Positions 11,948-24,455 of a stretch of DNA of 64,000 nucleotides are shown here, in pieces (position 1 is the stretch's first letter; the number at the start of each line of letters is the position of its first letter). Where the stretch lies: positions 2,922,572 to 2,986,571 of the forward strand of contig JAQFVV010006238.1 of the NCBI GenBank assembly GCA_028023455.1, in the 5' to 3' direction. Both the position numbers and the translations under genes were made by a program. Origin of the DNA: Epiperipatus broadwayi. Taxonomy: Eukaryota > Onychophora > Udeonychophora > Euonychophora > Peripatidae. Below the pieces are notes generated by a model, which was given only the letters and a program-made list of their open reading frames with translations, made no database searches and was not told the DNA's origin.

Positions 11948-12469
11948 AAATCTATGAATAAATTGCTAAACTATGATGGTGACTACATATGTGGGTAGGA
12001 ATCTGGGCCAACTGATGAAGTTTGATTCTGCCCAAAATGCATTGCTTTTTACATACGTATTTAGAAGTTTTATTTTGTATTAAATTTTTTTTAAAGATAC
12101 TCATTCTTTATGAAGAGTGGGTGTAGCTCATGCTGTAGCGTTCAAGTCCCGAAGAGAGCCAAAAAAATTTCAATTACAGTAGCCAAAAATTTTCCAAACA
12201 AGTTCAGAGTGTTTTCACATGGTGAGCCCAGTTTTAAAACATTCAATATTCATGAATTAATAGACAATTATCATCAAACTAGCTGGAATACAATGTTCAA
12301 GCAAACTGCCCTTTGGGGCCCATTTGTAAATGTTTGACCAAATGAAAAAGGATTCAAACTCAGGAACTAAATGATTTGGCTAAATAAATATTTAAAAACC
12401 CAGTATGGTCAATTGAATGAAACTGTTGTACTCAATTGTCACATGTTTAAAATGTCACAGGATTCCCTA

Positions 12470-12530
12470 GGATAAGCATTGTATTGATGAAAGCAGTAAT
12501 TTAGAAACTAGTCTGGGGATATTAGATAGG
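12470..12530 (+). repeat. isolated copy of the foldback core motif
   Basis: TTGATGAAAGCAGTAATTTA followed by GAAACTAGTCTGGGGATATT matches the motif in the arms of the 5.1, 17.4 and 24.1 kb elements. No inverted arm is present. Confidence 0.5.
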
Positions 12531-13400
12531 ACTATACTAAAAAGGGATTATTTAGCACTACTATCTGGCATCTACTGATTACCAAAGTTTATACTAGATG
12601 GTATAACTATGATTAGAAAAAAGAAACTTGCTAAGGAATGCATTATATAAAAATTTAAAAAATAAATCAAAATCTTCTAATTAAATATTGATGAAATTAT
12701 TGCAATATCTAATGAAGTGGTATTGTTGATGACAATTTGAAAGATAAAATTAATTAAATTACTCCATATAATAATGACACCAATTCGTCAATGCCCATAA
12801 CTCCCATAAAGTGTCTCTTTATGTGATAAAAATAGTTGATTTAGTTTTAGAAAAAATAATGACTTACTCCATAGATCTAGTAATGAAATGACTGATTCTC
12901 TCTCTAAGTTGCCTACAGTATCATAGCTAAAACAATACAAGTGCTATGTAATGACATAGCTTATTTGTTCATCACTAAAATCTTAAGGTGCAAACATGTT
13001 TGGAACATGAGTTATGACCTGAAATGTGATAGTGTTTCATACCTTCATAGATGTTTTTCAACTCTCCCTGCTATCATGAAATCTTGCAAACTACTTAAAA
13101 ATATTTTTTCAGATCATGGTTTTATTACTATACACATTATGATTCAATTTAAATGTTTCAACAGTGGTTTTTCATAATTTAAAATAAATTTTAATGTTTA
13201 TATTTTATTCTATCATGGAGTAAGATACAAAAGACTCTTATCACGCTGTGTATGCTGAAGCTGATCAGATAGTCAATACAAACAATTCATTTATTTAAAA
13301 AAATAAAAAAATCATGCTATAATTACTTATGCTCATGAAACTGCTAAGTTACATCCACAAATGGTGATAAGTATTTAGCAATTTGAGATGAAGGATACAG
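12531..13400. other. no gene recognised
   Basis: AT-rich sequence. The frame at 12941-13177 has no recognisable domain. Confidence 0.4.
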
Positions 13401-13410
13401 ATTAAAATAA

Positions 13411-14994
13411 TTCAATTCAATTCAATTCATTTATTTAAGTGCTAAACAACAGCATAAAGCCAATTACAGTTTGCACACACAATAAAAGTGAAAATAAAAC
13501 ATATAACATAAAATGAAAATATCAATGTATACATAATAAAGTAAAATTTAAAAGACAAAATCAAACATAACATTTAAGTTTAATAAGATTACAAAATTTC
13601 TTATAATCAATGTCACACAGATTAAAGTTACTCCCAATCTGATTATATAAAGAGGGTAACCTAAATAAAAGAGAAAATTTAAGAATATTAGAATGACATG
13701 TTTGAATCTGATATACATAAATAAACCTAGTATCATAACTCAAAGACCTAATTGAAATAGTTGAAACTATATCTGATAAAATAACTTGTTTATTAACAAT
13801 TTTATAAAAATATTTCAAATCCCTATACTTTCGTCTAGACGAAAGATTAATTATTTTACCCTCCCAAGAAACATATTTGAAAAACTTCTTTGAAATAGAC
13901 TGCAACAAGTTACATTCTTGCCAAGAACTAGGGTTCCAAATTATTGAACCATATTCAATAATAGGAAGAACCAATGAAAAAAACAATTTCCATTTAGTAT
14001 CATTACTGAACTGATAACCATGACTAAGAATGGCACCCATAACTTTAAAAGCCATACCAACAATAATTTCAAGATGAGGAATAAAAGACCCATTGCAAGA
14101 AAACATAATTCCAAGATCTTTTTGACATTTAACTGAAATAATTTTATGGGAATTGACATAATAACAAAATTGTAAAACTCTAGTTTAGGATATGATAATA
14201 TTCCTTCTTTTATTTATAAGGGGCTAGCCTAATTTATTGCAGTACCTCTTGCCTTTATTTTTAATCTGTCTCTTAACTCTTGTACTTTTCCTAGTGTTTT
14301 GAAATGTGCTAAAATGATTCCAATCTTCAAAAATGGTGATCAAGATTGTGTTTCTAGTTATAGACCGATTTCTGTTTTGCATAACATTGCACAAATTTTT
14401 GAAAGATGTGTTTATAATAAATTTATTTCAGATGTGGGTAAGATAATTTCTTCTTTTCAACATGGTTTTAGTCCTAATAGATCAATTGATAGTAATCTAT
14501 TGACAATTTATGATCATATAGCTCATGCAATTGAGAATCGTCAAAGACTAGATGTTATTTATTTTGATTTGTCAAAAGCCTTTGATAAAGTTGATCACAG
14601 TGTTTTACTTCATAAATTACATAAAATAGGTTTCTCGACTAAACTTTTATATTGGTTTCAATTATTTCTATGTAGTCATACAGCATATATTAAATTCAAT
14701 AATAAGGTTTCATTTAATTTTGAATGCAATTTAGGTGTTCCGCAGGGTAGTATTTTAGCACCCATGCTGTTTAATGTTTACATTAATGATCTTAAGGATT
14801 GCTTGATATATTCTTTTCTGTTAAGCTATGCTGATGACTGTAAGATTTTTAGAAGAATTATATCAGTTAACGATTGTGTTCTCCTTCAGAAGGATATTGA
14901 TAACTTTAGTGTTTGGTGTGAGTTAAATAATATGACAATTAATTTTAATAAATGCTCCTTTGTTTCTTATTCCAAAAAATCTGAAATAATATTT
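13411..14994 (-). mobile_element. Jockey/CR1-like LINE, 5'-truncated, inverted 5' half
   Basis: This is one LINE insertion whose 3' half reads on the minus strand and whose 5' half reads on the plus strand. The junction is near 14164-14176. In protein terms the plus part stops right after a KKSEII string and the minus part resumes at CYYVNSHKI. The related copy at 51.3-52.4 kb has these joined in one frame (KKSEILNCHYIEDHKI). That is the geometry of twin priming. The 3' end carries a (GAATT)n tail (13411-13431, read on minus). I could not find a clean target duplication. Confidence 0.8.
13555..14172 (-). pseudogene. LINE reverse transcriptase, thumb and C-terminal part
   Basis: Translated on the minus strand this gives CYYVNSHKIISVKCQKDLGI, the conserved RT segment just after the palm, then LPIIEYGSIIWNP, and ends at a stop near 13561. 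The longest Met-initiated frame is 13561-14106 (181 residues), but the homology starts upstream of that Met, so it is not a real start. It belongs to the Jockey/CR1 group of non-LTR RTs by its KDLG and EYGSIIWNP motifs. It cannot act alone, because the catalytic palm lies in the inverted half next door. Confidence 0.8.
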
Positions 14995-14997
14995 TAA
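14173..14997 (+). pseudogene. LINE reverse transcriptase, fingers and palm
   Basis: The frame shows NSSLGYDNIPSFI (upstream of the Met at 14299, after one internal stop), then IPIFKNGD, SYRPISVLHNIAQIFE, VIYFDLSKAFDKVDH with the first catalytic Asp, GVPQGSILAPMLFNVYINDL and SYADDCKIF with the YADD pair. It ends at KKSEIIF and a stop. These are RT blocks 1-6 in order. The catalytic residues are intact, but the protein is cut at both ends: the endonuclease is lost by 5' truncation and the thumb is on the other strand. Confidence 0.85.
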
Positions 14998-15394
14998 TTA
15001 ATAATAAAAAATTGTGTGAAATAGTATGCAAAGTCTTTAGAAGAGAATCCTCAGAAAAGTAAACTTCAAAGATGACATTTAGATTTGAAAATTAGTGTGA
15101 AGTTGAAATTCAAAATACTTCACAGCTTATTTTAGCCTTGGAAAAATTGCTACTACCATTAACTTTGTGTCCTGGGCTATTTTAAATAAAATTTTACTTT
15201 TTTCAAAAGTTGTTGCAATCAAATGTCACTCAAAAAGATTGTTGCCATCTGCATAGATAAGAATGCTTACAATTTATAAATTTAACATCAGATAGATTTT
15301 TATTTTTTCATTCCATAATCTTTATCAATTCTCATCATAAGAATAATGAAAAATGTAGCAAAGTGTATTTTTTAAAAGTAATTTGATTATCATT

Positions 15395-15530
15395 CTTTTA
15401 TATAAACATCATCATCATCAATGTCAACCATTATCAATTCACTGTAGGATAAAGTTCTCTCCAAGTTCAATCCATGTTCTCCGATATCTAACTTCTCTTC
15501 TCCACATTACCCCTGCACACTTTTTTACTT
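15395..15530 (-). mobile_element. 5'-truncated RTE 3' end
   Basis: The minus strand matches the last ~120 bp of the intact RTE at 24.5-27.7 kb, ending ATTGATAATGGTTGACATTG and then (GAT)n. The RTE tail of GAT repeats marks the 3' end. Only the end of the ORF is retained. Confidence 0.75.
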
Positions 15531-15589
15531 AAATGTAATTATGTTTATATGAGGGAAAAAATCTCATATAAACATACTTAGATTTAAGT
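15529..15589. repeat. hairpin between two RTE 3' ends
   Basis: ATGTTTATATGAGGGA on the left is complementary to TCTCATATAAACAT on the right, and outer bases ACTTAAAT/ATTTAAGT also pair. Arms are about 26 bp with a ~7 nt loop. Confidence 0.65.
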
Positions 15590-15597
15590 ACAGTACA

Positions 15598-15790
15598 TCA
15601 TCATCATCATTTTAACAATCATCAATCCACTGCAAAATAAAGATACCTCCATACTTAATCCTGTTTCTTAAATGTCTAGCATTTTTCTTTCACATCACCC
15701 CAGAAACCTTCCTTTTTTCATTCATCCACTTCACATGTGGTCTCTTTCTAAGTCTTGTATGATTTACTGTCATCTTGGTTAAGATTTCAG
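15598..15790 (-). mobile_element. second 5'-truncated RTE 3' end
   Basis: The minus strand carries AGACCACATGTGAAGTGGATG, the ATGGATGAA block and the terminal GATTGATGATTGTT followed by (GAT)n. These are the last ~180 bp of the RTE ORF and tail, in the same orientation as the copy just to the left. Confidence 0.75.
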
Positions 15791-17186
15791 CTGTCTATTT
15801 ACTATTACTTACATATGTGAATGTTTACCACTCACTTTATAATGCAATGGGTTTTTTAATAAAATGCATTATTTTACTTTATGTGTCTGTTGATGTCTTA
15901 ATGGATATAATTAATAGTCATGAGATTTAATGGAGAAATAGTGTAATAAACTTGGGAGTTAAGACACCTAGATCGAAACTCAACCGGCCACTCTGAGATT
16001 GAATATTGAATAATCTCTTGAACAAATAATTAATCTATTATTTTTTTAGAGTACAGAACTTTCTAATTAAATTGAATTGGTTGTTAAAAATTTGTACCAT
16101 ATGTATAATAAAATCGCTCATAGCATCCATCCAAGAATTTGGAATGAAATAGCTTGGGTATAAACACAGTTGTACTGAAATAACGAACAATGGTTTAGAC
16201 AAAAAAAAAAAAAATATCAATTTGGTCTCAATTTTAGAAATAAAGAAATTCCATAAAAAAATATTATCAATATTTTAAAAATGTGTAGATAAAATATTTG
16301 AGAAAAAAAGAATTTTTAAAAAATATTGAAAAGTGTTATGCAGACAATTGATACAATGTTAAGAGGAATATAACTAACAGTATTGAAAATAGATATTAAA
16401 TAAGTTTTTTTTCTTTATTTATTCGGATTTTATGCCTCATTTCTTTTTAAATACTTATTCTTTATTGTAAAACACGTGACAGTTTTATAAGAAGGGTAAT
16501 CGATGTATTATAAAAACTGACAGATGATTTTCAATAACTGAAACAAATGCCTAATAATGTTCAAAAGTAGCATATATAATATAACATATAACTGATATGA
16601 CTGATTAAATGTTTACAAGAGAAGATATAAATAAATAATTCATAGTAGATTTAAAAACATATTTAAACAAATATTAGTAAGAGGGGGGGGGGAGTTGATT
16701 GTTTATTTGAAAAAGATACCACGCCAAAAAATCAAACAACACACTGAATAATCAAAACAAAGTGCCCATGATTATCTGTAACTCACTGTACTGTACTACC
16801 ATTTGTGTAAGCATAGATACCAGGTAATAGTGTTATCCAGGTTATCACAGTAGTTTTAACTATTGATCTTCGTCAATATATGTGATATATAAAACTATAG
16901 GATATAAAGGAAGTGTTAGAATTAGTGATATATATGAAATCTATTTTGAGACCTATATAACTGGACATAAGGATTGATTTGGATTCAAAACCTTAGGATG
17001 TTTGAAACTTTTAAGATTAATTTTAATAATATAAATTAAGTATATTGCCATTTTTGGGTAGGTATTGCAATCCAGTGCTTTAGTCTGAGATCCAGTGTCC
17101 ATTGATTGTGCATGCTTAGATAGATTGCTGAATTGCTATTGTTGTTTAATTAGAAAGAAAAATTTGATTGCTTAGATGCCGCACAG
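15791..17186. other. no gene recognised
   Basis: AT-rich sequence with A- and G-homopolymers (a G run near 16682-16691). No frame with recognisable domains. Confidence 0.4.
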
Positions 17187-17199
17187 AACCTTAAAAGAT

Positions 17200-17619
17200 T
17201 AAACAGGCAAAACTCACTATACAATAGTGCCACCCTGTGCCAACCATAGTAATCAATGGATGCCAGAAGGCTCGTGCATAAAATGCTCATCTAGTGCCTA
17301 CTCATCCAATATCCCCAGACTAGTTTCTGGCTTGTGGCCTTCATCAGTGAGGAGCCTTGGATCTGAGAGCACTGCACCTAGATCTTAGGATCTAATGCAA
17401 CCCTCCAGAAGCCACCAAGGCTCCTCACTGATGAAGGCCACAAGCCAGAAACTAGTCTGGGAATATTGGATGAGTAGGCATGGGTATTCTCAAGCCTTCT
17501 GGAATCCATTGATTACTCTGGTTGGCACAGGGTGACACTACTGTATGGAGAGTTTTGCCTGTTTAATAACAGTTATGTGCTAGCATAAGAGATGGTGATC
17601 ATGTGATGTTTAATGGGTT
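17200..17619 (+). mobile_element. Foldback family F1, full two-armed copy
   Basis: This 420 bp element has a left arm (17201-17360) and an inverted right arm (17415-17564), separated by about 54 bp, then a unique right tail TAATAACAGTTATGTGCTAG to GGTGATCATGTGATG. It is flanked by a perfect 13 bp duplication AACCTTAAAAGAT (17187-17199 and 17620-17632), which fixes both boundaries. It is non-coding. Duplications of this length fit target-primed retroposition better than the shorter ones of most cut-and-paste DNA transposons, but there is no poly(A) tail. Confidence 0.8.
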
Positions 17620-18217
17620 AACCTTAAAAGATAGTGTATTGTTTTACCTAGATATGATGATAGCAACAAAATTAACTGCATATAGAGCTGTTGTTATACA
17701 TAACTTATTGCATGAAATTTGGGATCCCTTATTGATGTAATACAAAAGCATCAGAAAAAAAATATTTTAAAAATATTCCATAAAAATATAATGTCAAGAT
17801 CATAAAAGCAATCAATACATTCTCCAGATTTCTGTATATGAAATTATGAAATCTGCTATTGAAAAATCACATGATCAGTTGTATATGTGAAGTGAATATA
17901 AATGATGCAATTAAAAAAAAAATTAAGTAAACTTGAGCATGGGATAGACAGACTTTATTTACCTTATTAAGGTTATCTCAAAAATACCCTACAAGAGTGC
18001 AATATTGGATGAATAATGTGATTGAGGATAGAATTCAAAGAAGAGCTGCAATTAGAAAAAGTGTTGAAGTCTTTCAGAGAGAAAGTTTGCTGCAAATGAA
18101 GTTTAAAGGTAGCATTGTAAAATGTAGATATAATAGAAATAGAGGACGAGCATATTCTGTATGTGGATACATTTGTGTTTCACAGATTGGTTTGCATAAT
18201 CATTGCAAATCTACTCT

Positions 18218-18425
18218 GTAGTATATTACTATTATTACTGCTATTATTACTATTACTGCTGCTGCTGCTGATACTACTACTACTGCTGCTACTAGTATTA
18301 CTACTATTACTACCATTGCCATTTCTACTCCTACTATCACTACCATTACTACTACTATTACCAATATTTAATACTACTACCACTACTATTACTACTATTA
18401 CTACTGTTAGTAATAATAGTAATAT
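18218..18425 (+). repeat. interrupted trinucleotide microsatellite
   Basis: The region is mainly ATT, ACT and GCT triplets. It produces a poly-Leu/Thr frame on one strand and a Ser/Asn frame on the other, neither of them genes. Confidence 0.9.
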
Positions 18426-18804
18426 TTAGTATTTGTCTTTGTATTATTTTTGATATTTAATGAACTTAAAAAAACTGTACTGTTTTAGGAATTTTTGCTG
18501 TCAATTGTTACTGATAAAAATAAATGATATCTATTAAATCATTACAAACTATAAGTAGAAAGCATAGTAAAACTGCTTCAAAGATAAACAAATATAGATT
18601 AAATACAAAAATGATGAACATCAGACTAAGTACATCTAACAAAATTGAAGCGCATTTGCTTTTGAAATGGAACTAAAAAAGTGAAGGACCAAATCTGATG
18701 AATTAAATAAATTGATTAAATAGAAATTATTAGGTATCTATTTCAAAGGAAATTTTGCAACCTATATGATCATCTTCTTCAAATCATTGGATCTTTTGCA
18801 GAGT

Positions 18805-18900
18805 TTAGTGCAATGATAGAATTGTGAACTCTGGAACTCAAAGTATATGGTCCATGATCCATTCCATCATATTTCAGTCTTCAAACTTATGATTTTCTCA
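18805..18900 (+). repeat. probable diverged SINE-B copy
   Basis: TTAGTGCAATGATAGAATTG, GAACTCTGGAACTC and GGTCCATGATCC resemble the tRNA-like head of the SINE-B consensus. The 3' part is degenerate. Confidence 0.4.
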
Positions 18901-19077
18901 GTGGTATAATGATGGACTGGTGTTAAAAGTTTTTGAATCAGTGCTTAGGCTTGAGTGTTAAAGGCTTCTAAATCAAAATTTAAACAGTCACTTATTAAGT
19001 TGAACATTGCATGATTTTCTGAATGGCTAACTATTTGATTACATGCACAATTTTGGTATGTATAGAAAAAATAATAA

Positions 19078-19195
19078 AAGGGTTACTTGCTCAGGAGTTG
19101 ATAAAAAATTGTGAATGGTGATAGTAAGAGCTGAGTTGCAATGTGTGAACTTTGAGCAGACCCCTGCTCTACTCTTGCATTGAACTATGCAGATT
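19078..19195 (-). repeat. SINE-B copy
   Basis: It begins GGGTTACTTGCTCAGGAGTT and ends CTACTCTTGCATTGAACTAT, and carries the AGAGCTGAGTTGCAATG block of the family. Confidence 0.5.
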
Positions 19196-20040
19196 ACTCT
19201 GTCATTTATGTTGTCCTATTTCCTGATTTATCTTCAGCTGACTTTTATCTATTATCAAAATTAAAATTGCCATGAAAGGGATTTTTTACAAAGATGTAGA
19301 ACACATAGTCACATTTCTTGTAACTTATGATCAAGAAACATTAGGTTATTAACATTTTTATGATGAATAACTAAACTATGGTGATTCAGAAATTACTGCT
19401 GGAACCTTGGAGAGAAAAGTAGTCGCCTTTTCACTGGTGTACACTGTATATATTATAACCAAAATCAAGCCACAATCAGGGAGGAGGGAAAAACGACTGG
19501 TTGAGATAAGTGCGTTTTATGTGGAAGTGCGTTTATGATTGGTTTCGCATTTACGAAAGTAAATTAAAATAAATGCATGTCTATTTTCTACATAATATTA
19601 ATTGATAAATATTCCAGAATTTAATAATATCTAAAAATTTTAAGAATAATAAATTTATCAGGATATTCTTGTAGATGTATTACAATAATCTTACTATAGT
19701 CTTGAACACATCTATTTTGTTAAAATATTTCTCCTGAGAACTACTTGATAAATGGTAATGTGTATTTTAAATGAGGCTAACAATTGCTCTTTCTTGTTCA
19801 TAAACTGAATATAACATTCAATTAACTATTTATTTCAACATTATTAAATAAATCAGTCTTAATTATTCAATAAAATAAAAATTAAAAAAAAAGTATAGAT
19901 GCACACTTGATTAAGTTATTCTAGGTATGATGAATGTAAAAGAAATTTTTATTGTGTATCACCGTACCGTACAATTTTGTATTTCAGATAGAAATAGTAG
20001 GAATATATGGTGTATAAAATTTAAAAAATATCCTATTAGA

Positions 20041-20112
20041 ATGAAAATACACACAGAAAAGATAGTTTTTTTAATAATAATAAAAAACTATCTTTTTTGT
20101 GTGTATTTTCAT
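20041..20112. repeat. near-perfect hairpin, ~32 bp arms
   Basis: ATGAAAATACACACAGAAAA then GATAGTTTTTTTA on the left faces the complementary TAAAAAACTATCTTTTTTGT then GTGTATTTTCAT on the right, with a very short ATAATAA loop. One mismatch and a 1-nt length difference are visible. It may be the core of a small MITE; no outer boundary was found. Confidence 0.75.
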
Positions 20113-20174
20113 TTTACCAGATATTACGTTAGCTCAGAAAATAAGAAAAATAGTAACAATTGAATTACAATATT

Positions 20175-20860
20175 TCAATAATATATAGGGTATATGAGCA
20201 CAGACTTTCACACTACCTATCATTCTCCACTCTATCACATAATACTGATATACAAAAAAAAAACAAATAATCACCAATATATGTATTTCATGCTAAACCA
20301 GCAATCATCAGTTGGTCCAGAATATCATCTCCACACATATATGTAAGAAGTGCTCAAATATATATTAAGGTAGCCAATCTTCATACTTTAATGGACAGAC
20401 TTCAATCCACTCCACACTCCAACTCTTCAATCGTCCATCCAATTGAAAATCTGATGATGAAACACTCAAAGATCACACTGATGTTGAGATTCTCATTACG
20501 CCCATGTTGACCTAAAATCAATCTGAACCCTCACAAAAGGACATAATCCATTTAATACATATACGAGGGGTGGGCAGACATCTCTACTATGTAATAACTG
20601 AAATACAGGCTTATTATATACCTGTATCAATGTATGTAATATATAGGGTATATGAGCACAGACCTTCATGTGACCCATTACTCTCCACTCTATCTCATAG
20701 CACTGATACACTTGAACACATATATGTCGAAAAGATAAATAAACACCAATATATGTATTTTATGCTAAACCAGCAATCATCAATTGGTCCAGATTATCAT
20801 CTCCACACTTATATGCAATAAGTGCTCAGATATATATTAAGATAGCCAATCTATCAATAA
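20175..20860 (-). repeat. ~470 bp tandem repeat, about 1.4 units
   Basis: AAGTGCTCAAATATATATTA near 20349 recurs as AAGTGCTCAGATATATATTA near 20820, a period of about 470 bp. Both are reverse complements of the 8.5-9.3 kb family. The unit lacks the (TA)n tracts that lengthen the other copy. Frames on either strand are repeat artefacts. Confidence 0.75.
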
Positions 20861-23645
20861 GAGAATATGTAATTTAATATCTTGGAAGTATAAACCTTTT
20901 TTTTAAAAAAAAATTACAGAGACGACGGTTTCAATAATGATAAAACAAATGTATTAAATATAACAATTGTTTTATTATAAAGTAACAAGTATATAAACAA
21001 ATATAATAAAATTATAAGTGAACAATAATAAACATAATTTAATAACAAAATTCTATAACAATAATCAATAAATATTAGTTTTTGTTCTCTGAGAATAAAC
21101 TAATCATAGATTATGAATATGTGTGTAATTCTAAAGTGTTGCATAGACAATAGCACTCTATTAGAGGTCAAAACAAACATAATATTACTTATAAGAGCAT
21201 AATAATGTCTTTAATTATTTTGGTCACAATAATTAATAAATTATCAACCTCATTTTATACAACTGGCTAGTCCTTTCACTCTTTTGGAGTACGTAAAATT
21301 ATTTACTTAACAGCTCTAAATGATATACAAAATATATAGCTTTATTTATTATATATTCATATTCTTTACTACAACGATTTGTTAAGTTTCTTATATTATT
21401 CAAAGTTTAATTAATTAGTTTGGAGTACACCTCTACTAACAAATACAATTTATTTTATTTATACCATCAGAATGCCTTATTGCATAGTGTAGAATTTCAA
21501 AATTATATAAATATCATAGGCGCTATATAAATAAATATTCCTTAGTAATTTAATCATCTAATCAAGGATAATTAACTACCTACGAAACTAAGACTGAATT
21601 TAAGGACTAATAAAACTTAAAGTAAGTTAAACATAAACTTATTTATATAAATTTATAAGTTAGTTTACTAAATACAATCTGACTCCAATATAAAATGTAA
21701 ATCACATATTACACCCACACACAACATCATAAAGTTGTTACCTGTACTTTTATATCTCAGCATTATCTTGAGAACTTTATTATGTATTTATTCCACTAAT
21801 AATAACTATAACTAAATGATTACACAATTATAACAAGTTTTTTTTAGTAATCCAATTTGTAATCCTACTTTTATGAATGGTTGAGAATTACCCTGCGGAA
21901 ATATTTATACTTTGCAGGATAATCCAATATTTATAATTCATTAACAATCAGCATACTATTAGATATTAAACTATAAGCCCAAGGCAATTCTTATCATAGG
22001 TTTAATCCTTATTGGCACTTCATATAATGATTTAAAAAAATCATTAAGCACATTTGGTAATCCAATTCAGATTGTATAGTAGTGCATTAATCCATTTCGG
22101 AATGTCTGCTGATCAATTTGATGTTTATCATATTTTCATATTGTGACATTTAATAATTCTAAATCTGTTATTAAAGGTTGGCATTGAATTGCAGTTTTTA
22201 TTACAATAAGAGAAAGAGGTTTACTTCTTTTGAGAACCATGTAGACTTATTATATCCTTATGGTTAGCATTTATTAGATATTTTAAAAACAGTAACATTA
22301 TAAATCCTTTTGTTTACCTACACTTAATTTGTTTTGCTATATAGTTCAGACCATTTCAATACTTAAGCAGACATAACAAATAGTAAAATAATCAATATAT
22401 AAATTAACTTTATTAATTTTCATTAATAATTCAGGATTTTTTCCAAACCTCTGAATTTTATACAACTTTATACATGGTTAGACTTATTGATTAAAGTATT
22501 ATATTTTACTAATCCATAATGAGATAATCTGTAGCTTTCAAACAAATTACGTCACAATTATTTTGAAAGAAGAGACAAGTGACTTGATTAGAGTTAAGTG
22601 TCCCATAACGCAATAAATTAACTTTTTTTGAAAATAGTATTTAGTGATAATCCTTTGTTATTATCCATTTTAGTCCATAGAGAAGAAATTTTACCAATTA
22701 GGCAAAATTCCTAGAATGAGTTTGTCTATTTTGACATTATGAAGAAGATCTGTCAAAAATGGCTATTTTGAAATTTAATTTTACTGGATCCTTGATGTCC
22801 TGAAATTTTACAAAGACTGACTGGATTTTCCCCAAAACTCCTATTTATAGTCTCTGGTCAGCAGGCATTTTAATGAGTTGAGATTTCTCATGATGCTTTT
22901 TTGCTTTTATATATTTCCAGGAAAATTTATTCAATGCCATGTGATACGGAGGAAGCAGATGAGAAAATTGTCTGGTTTTATTCTGAGCGGCAAATTTTCC
23001 AGTCATTCAAGAAAAAAAAGAAGCAAATAATATTAAAATTTTCAATCCTTTCACTTTGATCTGACTCAAATAAATTTTACAATCGTTTATTTAACAAATA
23101 AATAACTTTATAAAATCCCTTTTAAAGTTCTCAGATATTTATTTTTTTATACATTTATTTTAACAACTACCTTCTAATTGAATTGCACTATTAAATAAAT
23201 GACTTATTTATAAATATTAAAACTGACTAAGTTTAAACCTATAAAATATCTTGCATACACATATTTTAAATGTACTGTTTGTTCTACTCTTTTAGACAAC
23301 GAACTTTGCAAATTGCTCAACAGGCTTTATGATAAATGCTTAGCAAAAAAAAAAGCATTTAAAATATCTCTATCTGAAAACCACACCCAATCCTCTGACC
23401 AATGGTTTCATGCTTTTGGCACTCCTCAGAGAGACGGTCATGTGATATATGACTTTTTTATTTTTAATCTACTCTTTTAGATAATTGTAATCACAATTGT
23501 GATACCGTTATTGTAGAATTGTTTTAAAATCTTCTGTTTTGTTATGTCTGGTTTATTGTATTCTATTCTGTATATCTTTTTACAATATCAATTTGGGTGT
23601 GTGTGCGTGTGTTTTTATTTGTACATAAAAATTTGATTGCTCTTT
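20861..23645. other. repeat-poor AT-rich stretch, no gene recognised
   Basis: I see no domain, no convincing exon with flanking splice sites and no repeat shared with the rest of the window over about 2.8 kb. Confidence 0.4.
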
Positions 23646-23651
23646 TCAAAT

Positions 23652-23690
23652 ATATATAAAAAAAATACAGACGTCTGTATTTTATATATG
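23652..23690. repeat. short palindrome
   Basis: TATATAAA..ATACAGA and TCTGTATTTTATATA pair around a central CG, an almost loopless palindrome. Confidence 0.6.
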
Positions 23691-23989
23691 CATTGATTAA
23701 CAGTATCTGCTTAGAAGACATCTTTAAATAATTTTTCAAAATTTATATTTCTGTTTTTGAAATTCATTTTAATTAGATTATCTGCTATCTGATCAACTTT
23801 TTGCAGTTTTTGGCTAAATTAAATAATTACAATATTAATGTTTTCACTTTACATTTTTTTAGTTCTCATTATTCTTAAACAATAGTTTCATACCAATGTA
23901 ATTTATTTGCAGCAAAAAAACTACATGATACATATATTATATTATACAATCACAATCAAATTTAATACAATAAAAAACTTTACAAAAAA

Positions 23990-24230
23990 ATCAAGTCATA
24001 TGTCACATGACCTAATTTAACAAGCTTGTATTACAAATGTTATATATAGAGCTCGCAAATCCCTAAGGAAGCCAGTAGCAGAAACTGGTCTGCGGTTGGG
24101 GATATTCTGCAAAGCTTGTTAAGAGCCTAGTACCTCATTGAAAAAGCCAGTAGCAGAAATCAGTCTGGGGTTGGCCATATTCTGCAAAGCTTGTTAAGAA
24201 CTTATTTGCGAGCTCTTTATATAACATAAT
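23990..24230 (+). mobile_element. Foldback/MITE family member with duplicated core
   Basis: The left end AATCAAGTCATATGTCACAT is the terminus also found at 5.0 and 56.2 kb. TAGAGCTCGCAAAT (24047-24060) and ATTTGCGAGCTCT (24204-24216) form inner inverted repeats. Between them, GAAGCCAGTAGCAGAAACTG and GCAAAGCTTGTTAAGA occur twice. Flanks ..AATAAAAAACTTT and AATAAAAACTTTT suggest a ~12 bp target duplication with one length change. Confidence 0.6.
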
Positions 24231-24455
24231 AAAAACTTTTTATAGTTTTACTTCCATTATTGTTTTGTTTTTGTTTTTTATTAAAAAATATTTATTTATC
24301 CCCTCGTCTAATAAATTATTAAAAAAAAAATAGAAAATAAACAATACTTTTTTATACACAGTTTTATCGATACTAAACCTTTTTTCTGGAAATTCTTATA
24401 ATTGTTTTTAATATATAATCTTCAAAATAAAATTTTATCTCAAAATTTATCTCAT

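Noticed and set aside
12110-12337. 75-residue Cys-containing frame at 12.1 kb
   Set aside because: No recognisable domain and no conserved counterpart in the window.
17428-17460. A proven hammerhead ribozyme
   Set aside because: Core strings are present, but helices I and III cannot be separated from the simple palindrome; kept only as a hypothesis.
18163-18429. Leu/Thr-rich and Ser/Asn-rich open frames on both strands
   Set aside because: They are read-through of the trinucleotide microsatellite and have no non-repetitive domain.
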